Shown here: piece after piece, positions 1 to 5,187 of the stretch
How the letters are laid out: each line of letters starts with the position of its first letter
Numbering within the stretch: the first letter of the stretch is position 1
Notes under the pieces: model-generated
The model's input: only the letters and a program-made list of their open reading frames with translations
Databases searched by the model: none
Told to the model about the DNA's origin: nothing
Source of the DNA: Gemmatimonadota bacterium
Lineage (GTDB): Bacteria; Gemmatimonadota; Gemmatimonadetes; Gemmatimonadales; GWC2-71-9
DNA length: 5,187 bases
Direction: 5' to 3'
Assembly: GCA_016180765.1 (NCBI GenBank)
Contig: JACPAP010000184.1
Coordinates: 1-5,187, forward strand
Translations under genes and position numbers: made by a program

Positions 1-177
1 GGCCGGGAGAGCCCCCCGGGGGCGCTCCGGCGCGGGCGGTGCGAGGTGCGGCGGGCGGAGCGCCGTGACTCTCGCTCTCGATGACGGCCGCACACCCTTG
101 CACGCCCCCTGCGGGAGCGGCACCTTCACCGCGTGAACCTTGGGGCCACCAGTTCTCCCACTGCTTGGTGGCGCGTC
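1..177. other. GC-rich leader region without a convincing gene
   Basis: All three forward frames are open from the left edge but stop soon (stops at 66-68, 82-84 and 134-136), so the C-terminal tail of an upstream + strand gene could end here. None of the short peptides resembles a protein family I recognise. No good promoter is visible. A 9-bp inverted repeat (21-29 with 56-64) and a GC-rich near-palindrome (7-27, one A/G mismatch) are present. Such pairings arise easily at this base composition, and no T-tract follows, so I do not call a terminator. A perfect 7-bp stem at 145-172 is listed separately. Confidence 0.5.
145..172 (+). promoter_or_regulatory. Possible stem-loop over the ribosome site of the micropeptide ORF
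   Basis: GCCACCA (145-151) and TGGTGGC (166-172) are perfectly complementary, with a 14-nt loop. The right arm contains GGTGG (167-171), the only Shine-Dalgarno-like sequence at a sensible distance (6 nt) before the ATG at 178. If the transcript spans this region, the hairpin would hide that site. The stem is short and the region is GC-rich, so chance formation is quite possible. A regulatory role is inference. Confidence 0.25.
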
Positions 178-255
178 ATGCTCCGCGACATCCAGTTCTG
201 GATCCCGCTCGGCATGCTGATCGCGGGCCTGCTGCTGCTACGGTGGGTGGCGTAG
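178..255 (+). CDS. Possible 25-aa single-helix membrane micropeptide overlapping the transporter start
   Basis: ATG at 178 opens a 25-codon frame that ends at TAG 253-255. The product has a short polar start (MLRDIQ) and then one hydrophobic stretch containing FWIPLGMLIAGLLLL, followed by RWVA, with Arg residues near both ends. That is the layout of a single-pass membrane peptide. GGTGG at 167-171 could serve as a weak ribosome site. The stop lies 13 nt inside the most likely transporter start (GTG 243), an arrangement typical of translational coupling. It could be a small transporter-associated subunit, a leader peptide whose translation opens the transporter start, or a chance frame. The four consecutive Leu codons at 229-240 are more easily explained by a membrane helix than by attenuation. 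I recognise no named family. Confidence 0.4.
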   Translation: MLRDIQFWIPLGMLIAGLLLLRWVA

Positions 256-1532
256 CACCCGCCGCACCGCCCGACGCCACGCGGCTCAAGCAGCTCCAGG
301 CCGTCGGCGTGCTCTCCGGGTTCGCCGCCGGCGCCTGGCTCGGCGCCGCCGAAGCACCCACCAAGGTCGTCACGTTGGGGCTTTCACCCGTCGCGATCTC
401 CCTGGTCATGGTGCTGGGCGTCTTTCTCGCCCGCTGGAGCTTGCCGGCGCTGCTCCGCGGCACGGCGAACGTGGGGGCGGACGTCCGGCGCACACCCCAT
501 CTCGTGGTTTGGGCGCTGCTCGCGGGCGCGCTCTGGGCAGTCGCCAACACGCTCACCATCTTCGCCATCCGCGAGATCGGCCTCAGCATCGCCTTCCCGC
601 TGTGGAACACCAACAGCCTGCTGGGCATCTTCTGGGGGGCGCTCTTGTTCAACGAGCTGCGCGGCGCCGGAGCGGCCCGCTGGTTGGGCGTGCTGGGCGG
701 TGCGGGGGTGATGTTCGTCGGGGCGGCGCTGCTCGCGCTCGCGGCGCCCACGCAAGCGCCGGCTGGCAACCCGCTCCGCGGGGTCGCCGCGGCGCTCGGC
801 GCCGGGGTGCTCTGGGGCACCATGTACATCCCCTACCGCAAGGCCTACCTCACCGGCATGAACCCGCTTTCTTTCGTGACGTTCTTCACGATCGGCGAAC
901 TGGGCATGATGAGCGGGCTGGCGTTGGCCTACCTCGACGGGCCGGCGGGCGTCATGACCGAACTGGCGCGGGCACGCGGCGTCGTGTTTTGGCTCCTGCT
1001 GGGCGGGTTCGTGTGGGTGGTGGGCGATCTGTTCCAGCAGTATGCAGCGAAATACGTGGGGATTGGCCGGGGAATCCCGCTCTCCAACACCAACCAGCTG
1101 TGGGGACTGCTTTGGGGGATTCTCGTCTTCGGCGAGCTCGCCGGGTCAGGTCAGGCGGTTTACGCGCAGGTGGTGGGCGGGTCGATCGTCATGGCCTTGG
1201 GCGCGGGGGCGATTGCCTTCTCCACCGCTCCGGCGGCGGAGCACCTGCGCTGGCAGGACGCGGCGCGGCGCGAGGCGGCGCGCTACGGAGTCGAGCCGGA
1301 GTATGTGGTGGCGCGCCTCTCAGGGCACGATCCTGGCGGGGCCCAAGGCCGAACTGTTTGGGACTGGATGATCGTGATCGGGGCGACCGCGGTGTTCCTT
1401 GGGTTCGCAACCCTCGCCGAGACGCCGCGGATGGCGATCCACTACACCTGGGCTTGGTGGCTCACCCTGGCGATGCTCGGCCTGCTGGGCGGCTGCGGCT
1501 TCGCGCTCTGGCGAACGACGCGGTTCGGGTAG
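243..1532 (+). CDS. DMT-superfamily transporter, GRP/RhaT/TMEM144-like, with extra C-terminal two-helix module
   Basis: Predicted inner-membrane carrier of the drug/metabolite transporter superfamily, nearest in style to the glucose/ribose and rhamnose porters; the substrate cannot be read from sequence. Counting from GTG 243 (429 aa), ten hydrophobic segments lie near residues 19-35, 45-64, 85-107, 114-136, 146-168, 178-197, 208-231, 246-262, 274-297 and 304-327. The two five-helix halves are clear duplicates: PLWNTNSLLGIFWG (119-132) with FNEL (136-139) matches PLSNTNQLWGLLWG (279-292) with FGEL (296-299). After helix 10 comes a charged loop (about 328-373) and two further helices (about 374-393 and 403-424), which ten-helix family members lack. 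An in-frame ATG at 81 would add 54 residues rich in Pro, Ala, His and Arg that do not look like coding sequence and would overlap the micropeptide ORF. GTG 243 (or GTG 309) keeps helix 1 and is preferred, although no strong ribosome site precedes either. Family assignment is firm; start and substrate are not. Confidence 0.88.
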   Translation: MGGVAPAAPPDATRLKQLQAVGVLSGFAAGAWLGAAEAPTKVVTLGLSPVAISLVMVLGVFLARWSLPALLRGTANVGADVRRTPHLVVWALLAGALWAVANTLTIFAIREIGLSIAFPLWNTNSLLGIFWGALLFNELRGAGAARWLGVLGGAGVMFVGAALLALAAPTQAPAGNPLRGVAAALGAGVLWGTMYIPYRKAYLTGMNPLSFVTFFTIGELGMMSGLALAYLDGPAGVMTELARARGVVFWLLLGGFVWVVGDLFQQYAAKYVGIGRGIPLSNTNQLWGLLWGILVFGELAGSGQAVYAQVVGGSIVMALGAGAIAFSTAPAAEHLRWQDAARREAARYGVEPEYVVARLSGHDPGGAQGRTVWDWMIVIGATAVFLGFATLAETPRMAIHYTWAWWLTLAMLGLLGGCGFALWRTTRFG

Positions 1533-1605
1533 ATGGAGACGTTCCCACCCTCATAGGGGTTGCTCCACGGTTGAAAATTGTCCCGTTAATGGATAATTTT
1601 TATCC
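1533..1605. other. AT-rich intergenic region between transporter and ATPase
   Basis: This 73-bp gap is the only conspicuously AT-rich stretch in the window, with its A/T concentrated at 1571-1605. It carries the promoter-like and palindromic elements listed separately. The transporter has no clear intrinsic terminator: the best hairpin is CCCT/AGGG at 1548-1558, only 4 bp and without a T-tract. Readthrough into the ATPase gene is therefore possible. Confidence 0.6.
1571..1599 (+). promoter_or_regulatory. Candidate sigma70-type promoter for a leaderless ATPase mRNA
   Basis: TTGAAA (1571-1576) resembles a -35 box (5 of 6 to TTGACA). Two -10 registers are possible: GATAAT (1592-1597, 5 of 6 to TATAAT, but a 15-bp spacer) or TAATTT (1594-1599, fits the looser TANNNT form, 17-bp spacer). 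The second ends 6 nt before the ATG at 1606, which is where a -10 box lies for a leaderless transcript. Consistent with that, no purine-rich ribosome site lies at normal distance; the nearest, GGA at 1591-1593, is 12 nt away. Experimental start-site data would decide. Confidence 0.45.
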
Positions 1606-1607
1606 AT
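1589..1607. promoter_or_regulatory. Perfect palindrome on the ATPase start codon, probable operator
   Basis: ATGGATAA (1589-1596) and TTATCCAT (1600-1607) are perfect reverse complements around a TTT centre. The right arm includes the first two bases of the ATPase ATG. A third, inverted half-site precedes it: AAAATTGTCC (1574-1583) matches the reverse complement of GGATAATTTT (1591-1600) at 9 of 10 positions, with 7 bp between. The spaced GGAYAA half-sites overlap the candidate promoter, as expected for a dimeric repressor site and possibly autoregulation. Alternatively the palindrome could fold in RNA and cover the start codon. The palindrome itself is certain; the function is inferred. Confidence 0.6.
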
Positions 1608-2838
1608 GTTAGAGCGACATCTCACCCGTCCCCTGCTGGCGGCCCTGGCGGACACGCCGGTCATTCTGCTCCACGGCGCCCGACAGAGCGGCAAGACGAC
1701 GCTGGCCCGCCGGATTACCGAGCGCGAGCACCCGGCGCGCTACCTCACCCTCGACGACGCCGGGGTGCTCGCCGCCGCCGCCGCTGACCCCGTGGGCTTC
1801 GTCGGCGGTCTGGTCGGTCCCGTGGTGCTGGACGAGGTCCAGCGGGTGCCGAACCTGCTGCTGGCCATCAAGTCCGCGGTGGATCGGGATCGGACCCCCG
1901 GGCGATTCCTGCTCACCGGCTCGGCCAACGTCTTGTTGCTGCCGAAGCTCGCTGACGCTCTGGTCGGCCGGATGGAGATCCTGACCCTCTGGCCGCTGTC
2001 GCAGGGCGAGTTGGCCGGCACCGAAGAGCGATTCCTCGACACGCTGTATGCCGGAGGCGCCATCAAGACGCGCACGGCGGTGACCCGGGCGGAGGTGATC
2101 GAGCGGGTCGTCCGCGGAGGATATCCGGAAGTGCAACCGCGTGCACCCGCGCGCCGCGACGCGTGGTACGGGGCGTACGTCACCACCATCCTCCAGCGCG
2201 ACGTGCGCGACCTGAGCCGAGTGGAGGACCTGGCGCTGCTGCCGCGGGTCCTGCGGCTGCTCGCCGGGCAGAGCGCCATGCCGCTGAACGTCTCCAATCT
2301 GTCCAGGGCCAGCGCGATCCCCTACACCACGCTCCGCCGATACCTCGCGTTGCTCGAGACGGCATTCCTGGTCCGCACCGTGCCGGCCTGGTCCGCTAAC
2401 GTCCGGCACCGCCTGGTGAAGGCGCCGAAGCTCGTGCTGGTCGATACGGGCCTGGCATCGCACCTGCTCGGCGCTGACCAGGAGCGGCTGTCGCGCGACG
2501 GCGAGTTGCTGGGGTCGATGCTGGAGACCTTCGGGCTCATGGAACTGCTGAAGCAGGCAGGTTGGAATGAGACCTCAGTGGAGTTGTTTCACTTCCGACG
2601 GCATGCCGGGCGCGAGGTGGACATTGTCCTGGAGGATCGCCGGGGTCGGGTGATCGGGATCGAGGTCAAGGCAGCAGCGACGGTGAGCCCCGCAGACTTC
2701 GCCGGGCTGCGGGAGCTCCAGGCGCTCGCGAAAAAGCGCTTCCTGCGCGGCGTGCTGCTTTACATCGGTCGTGAGACGGTCCCGTTCGGCGACGCGCTGG
2801 AGGCGGTGCCGATTGCCGCGGTGTGGGGCGGGAGGTGA
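1606..2838 (+). CDS. AAA_14 / DUF4143 family ATPase
   Basis: A 410-residue protein with the standard architecture and length of the AAA_14-DUF4143 family, a P-loop ATPase group widespread in bacteria and archaea with poorly defined cellular function. The N-terminal ATPase part has Walker A GARQSGKT (24-31), Walker B VVLDEVQ (73-79) and a sensor-like LTGSAN (103-108). The family-typical RGGYPEV lies at 170-176. A winged-helix-like segment (about 228-262, with NLSRASAIPYTTLRRYL) follows. The C-terminal DUF4143 part carries a PD-(D/E)XK-like signature: GREVDIVLE (335-343) and IEVK (352-355). All key residues are intact, so the gene looks functional. ATG 1606 is chosen because the family normally begins with a short lead into the P-loop, as here (MLERHLTRPL). 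It has no clear ribosome site and sits under a palindrome, which suggests leaderless expression and its own regulation. No antitoxin-like or partner gene is adjacent. Nuclease or DNA-binding activity is suggested by the fold only. Confidence 0.93.
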   Translation: MLERHLTRPLLAALADTPVILLHGARQSGKTTLARRITEREHPARYLTLDDAGVLAAAAADPVGFVGGLVGPVVLDEVQRVPNLLLAIKSAVDRDRTPGRFLLTGSANVLLLPKLADALVGRMEILTLWPLSQGELAGTEERFLDTLYAGGAIKTRTAVTRAEVIERVVRGGYPEVQPRAPARRDAWYGAYVTTILQRDVRDLSRVEDLALLPRVLRLLAGQSAMPLNVSNLSRASAIPYTTLRRYLALLETAFLVRTVPAWSANVRHRLVKAPKLVLVDTGLASHLLGADQERLSRDGELLGSMLETFGLMELLKQAGWNETSVELFHFRRHAGREVDIVLEDRRGRVIGIEVKAAATVSPADFAGLRELQALAKKRFLRGVLLYIGRETVPFGDALEAVPIAAVWGGR

Positions 2839-2854
2839 GGCCTACTTCGGAGCA
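2839..2854. other. 16-bp gap between convergent stop codons
   Basis: The ATPase TGA (2836-2838) and the TGA of the opposing gene (reverse complement of 2855-2857) are only 16 bp apart. There is no space for an intrinsic terminator between them, and I see no hairpin plus T-tract on either strand at the junction. Transcripts from both sides probably overlap into the opposing coding region. Confidence 0.8.
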
Positions 2855-5187
2855 TCATCGCGGCCCCCCCTCCCCCACCAGCCTTGCCATCCGTTGCTTC
2901 ACGTCCCGCACCGGAGGTTGAAGCTCGGGGTCGGCGCCTTTCCACAGCTCCACGAACCTGTTGTAGTACTCGATTGCCTTTTCGCGGTCCCCGCGTTGCG
3001 CGTACAGCTCGCCCAAGCGCTTCAAAGCCGGCGGCAGCTCGAGCGGATCGACGGCAGGACGGTCAGGCGAGAGGGTACCGACGTAGCGCTCATAGATGGC
3101 GATCGCCGAGTCTGGTTCCGGGGCCGCATCGTACGCTTGGGCGAGCTGAGGGAGAGCGCAGATGACGCATTCCCCTTGGTCGGACTGCCGCAACAAGCGG
3201 ATCGCGTCCTGCACCCGTCCATCCGCTAGCGCGATAGAACCCAACGCCCGAAGATGCTGGAGCTCGCTCCCCGCCCGCCCGCGCCGCCATTCGGCCGGCA
3301 CGTTTCGCTCATAGGCGTCAACCCAGACTCTGGCACGGTCCATTCGACCCGTGCTGAGGTAGAGCATGGCGATGTCGAGGTACGGAGGATCGAGGGGATC
3401 CACTTCGTCTCCAGACGAGCGACTGAGCTGCTCCTCCACCTCTGCCAGCACTTCCCGCGCGCCTCCCCCAACTTCCAGCTCCCGCCGGGCCAGCAGGACC
3501 CGGTACCTCAGCGCTTCGTTGGGGAGCCCGCGATTCTCGAAGAGCCGTACCCGGGCCAGCCCGTGCTCGTTCGCTTCTCGCAATCGCCCCCGAACCGCCG
3601 CCAGACCCGAGAGGTGTGACAGAGCAACCCCCGCGTTCCCCGGATCCGGATGGCGCTCGCGGATGGTTCGCGCGATCGCCTCGGCGCTATCGTGCCGCCC
3701 AAGCGCCCACGCCACCAAGAGCTCCGCCCTCCTCGCCAGCGGATGGTCGGGGAGGACTCTTCGGAAGTTTTCCAGAGCCGATCGCACTCCATCGAGGGCC
3801 CCTTGGTTCAGCTGGGCCTCCACCAAGTTGCTGTTGCCCAGAACGCCACGGGGGTACAGCCTGATCTGACGCTCATAGAACTGGGCGGCACGGTCGTCAT
3901 CTCGAAGTAAGCTGTAGGCAACGCCAGAGTTATTGACGGCAACGGGGTGCGTCGAGTCGATCTCCAACACTCGGCTGTAGGCCTCTAGCGCACCGTGGTA
4001 ATCGCCCGTGACATCCATGAGGTACGTCGCAATCACGATATGACGCTCGGTTTCCGGGAGCCGATCCCGGTGTTTGTACGCCTTGGTCATGGCTTTCAGC
4101 TGGGCGCTGGGCTGGATACCCGCGTTGCCCAGGTGAGTCGCGAGCCGGCGGTAGGCCTCGGCGAATGTCGTATCGAGTGCAACGGCTTCCCGCAGGAGCT
4201 CGATCGCCGCGGAGGTATTGCCCTCCTGGAAGGTTCGCTGTGCCTGGGAGTACTTCCGCAACGCAGGGAGAGAGGCCGTCGTAACCCGGAAGAGTGGCCG
4301 TGCCGCGCGGATGCTCTTGAGTGATTCACCCGCCCGCCCCCGCAGTTCCTTCGACAGCCGGTCGATGGCCCGGATGATCGCCGTCGAGTCGGCCGCGGTC
4401 TCGCGGAACGCGGCGATGACATTGCCGCTCTCCGGGTCGAGAAGCTGAGTCGAGAGCACGAATCCCCCGCCGGCCGCGTTGATATCGCCCGCGACGACGG
4501 CCGTGATCCCTTCTCGGACCGCCACCTCGCGAGCGAGGTCGGGCGTGAGTGGCGTTCCGGGGTCACGCTGCATGCGCTGCAGGGCGCCGCGTAGCTCCGC
4601 CGCGGGCAAAAGACGCAGGATGCGCGACTGGCTGAGATCTACCCGAAAGGCCTCGGTGAAGGTGGTGGCCAGCGCCGAATCACCGGTGCGGTCACTGAAG
4701 TCGGCGAGGATGATTCGGCTGCCTTCGTCGAGCACACCGGTCGCGACCAGCGTCCCCACCGGGCCGATGCCCAGAACGCGCATCCCCATGTAGCTGCCGG
4801 CCACGACGGTGAGGCCCGCGAACGCCAGGCCACCGCCCAGCAGAGCCTTCCGCCAGGTGAAGTGGCGCTGGAGCCCGCTCGGTGGCGTCCTCAGCACGGC
4901 GCCGGTGGTGCGGACCAGCGCCCGCTGGCGCTCGTGGTGGCCGGTCAGCACCATGATCGGCAGGCCGATTGCCAGCAGCGCGACGGCGCCCAGGAACACC
5001 CAGTCCGGTAGCCCGATCAGCATCACGGCCGCGTAGACCAGCGCCAGGACCGCCAGGGACGCCACACCGAACAGCGCGGCCACGCGGAGCGGGTGCGCCT
5101 GACGCGCCAGCGCCTCGTAATCCACGGCCGGGACCGGCGCCGTGCCCGTCGGCGTGATCCCGCCCGTCGGCGTGAGCATCGCCTCGA
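2855..5187 (-). CDS. Membrane-anchored TPR protein, probable C-terminal part of a Ser/Thr protein kinase (5' truncated)
   Basis: The frame is open to the right edge (codons Glu-Ala precede the first Met at 5179), so the gene is cut at its 5' end. Numbering from that Met (774 aa): a Thr/Pro/Gly-rich linker (1-20); hydrophobic helices at about 31-56, 58-79 and 112-137; a TolB/FlgO-like alpha/beta domain (about 155-290, starting IILADFSDRTGDSAL); and roughly ten TPR-type helical hairpins from about 306 to 747, clearest at 378-411, 412-445, 639-670 and 714-747. With three membrane spans, the TPR part would lie on the opposite side of the membrane from the linker, probably periplasmic. As I recall, this linker-helices-TPR order is typical of Gemmatimonadota proteins that begin with a cytoplasmic Ser/Thr kinase, so this is probably the sensing and scaffold half of such a kinase. 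The kinase itself is not visible. Starting at Met 5179 is unlikely: GAGG lies only 2 nt before it. A CxxC pair is at residues 671-674. Confidence 0.85.
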   Translation of the reverse strand, partial: EAMLTPTGGITPTGTAPVPAVDYEALARQAHPLRVAALFGVASLAVLALVYAAVMLIGLPDWVFLGAVALLAIGLPIMVLTGHHERQRALVRTTGAVLRTPPSGLQRHFTWRKALLGGGLAFAGLTVVAGSYMGMRVLGIGPVGTLVATGVLDEGSRIILADFSDRTGDSALATTFTEAFRVDLSQSRILRLLPAAELRGALQRMQRDPGTPLTPDLAREVAVREGITAVVAGDINAAGGGFVLSTQLLDPESGNVIAAFRETAADSTAIIRAIDRLSKELRGRAGESLKSIRAARPLFRVTTASLPALRKYSQAQRTFQEGNTSAAIELLREAVALDTTFAEAYRRLATHLGNAGIQPSAQLKAMTKAYKHRDRLPETERHIVIATYLMDVTGDYHGALEAYSRVLEIDSTHPVAVNNSGVAYSLLRDDDRAAQFYERQIRLYPRGVLGNSNLVEAQLNQGALDGVRSALENFRRVLPDHPLARRAELLVAWALGRHDSAEAIARTIRERHPDPGNAGVALSHLSGLAAVRGRLREANEHGLARVRLFENRGLPNEALRYRVLLARRELEVGGGAREVLAEVEEQLSRSSGDEVDPLDPPYLDIAMLYLSTGRMDRARVWVDAYERNVPAEWRRGRAGSELQHLRALGSIALADGRVQDAIRLLRQSDQGECVICALPQLAQAYDAAPEPDSAIAIYERYVGTLSPDRPAVDPLELPPALKRLGELYAQRGDREKAIEYYNRFVELWKGADPELQPPVRDVKQRMARLVGEGGPR

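Noticed and set aside
7..64. GC-rich inverted repeats as a terminator
   Set aside because: No T-tract follows, and complementary GC arms of this length are common by chance at this base composition.
1..136. Possible C-terminal tail of an upstream gene (frames ending at 68, 84 or 136)
   Set aside because: Too short and compositionally uninformative to pick a frame; no recognisable family.
81..242. ATG 81 as the transporter start, giving a 54-residue N-terminal extension
   Set aside because: The extension is rich in Pro, Ala, His and Arg with no hydrophobic or conserved pattern, has no ribosome site, and overlaps a better-looking membrane ORF in another frame.
509..1612. Long + strand ORF in a second frame over the transporter
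   Set aside because: The product is Arg/Gly/Ala/His-rich without domains, as expected for a shadow frame in GC-rich DNA. The transporter frame has clear membrane helices and an internal repeat.
1589..1612. Seven-codon ORF (MDNFYPC) overlapping the ATPase start
   Set aside because: It is a by-product of the palindrome containing ATG and has no ribosome site. Translational attenuation is conceivable but unsupported.
1609..2463. 284-codon ORF on the minus strand opposite the ATPase
   Set aside because: The composition is that of an antisense shadow (Gln, Arg, Gly, His-rich), and the opposite frame has intact Walker motifs.
3254..3910. Several + strand ORFs opposite the TPR gene
   Set aside because: They are antisense shadows lacking coherent domains. 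The minus-strand frame carries continuous TPR repeats.
1..5187. CRISPR array, tRNA, rRNA, insertion sequence or multi-gene defence cassette
   Set aside because: No regularly spaced direct repeats, cloverleaf, transposase or terminal inverted repeats were seen. The ATPase alone, without partner genes, does not support a defence system.

Overview
The window is GC-rich and gene-dense. It most resembles a fragment of a Gemmatimonadota genome (possibly metagenome-derived). This rests on overall base composition and on the right-hand gene: its three membrane helices, a TolB/FlgO-like domain and a long TPR array match my recollection of the C-terminal half of the Ser/Thr kinase-TPR proteins abundant in that phylum. 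The assignment is inference, as there is no rRNA or other marker gene here.

Layout. Positions 1-177 hold no convincing gene, only GC-rich sequence with a few small inverted repeats. A possible 25-codon membrane micropeptide (178-255) runs into a drug/metabolite-superfamily transporter of the GRP/RhaT/TMEM144-like type (about 243-1532, + strand), with a 13-nt overlap. A 73-bp, locally AT-rich gap follows. It contains a perfect 8-bp-arm palindrome that covers a possible promoter and the start codon of the next gene, an AAA_14/DUF4143 ATPase (1606-2838, + strand). Sixteen bases later, on the opposite strand, ends a large TPR protein (2855-5187, - strand) that is cut by the right edge and probably has a kinase domain outside the window.

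The three main genes do not form an evident pathway. Transporter and ATPase point the same way, but the ATPase has its own promoter-like region and looks like an independent cassette. The TPR protein converges on it with no room for a conventional terminator. I see no CRISPR array, tRNA, rRNA, insertion sequence or obvious new multi-gene system. The most interesting signals are the operator-like palindrome on the ATPase start codon, the micropeptide coupled to the transporter, and the extra C-terminal module of the transporter.
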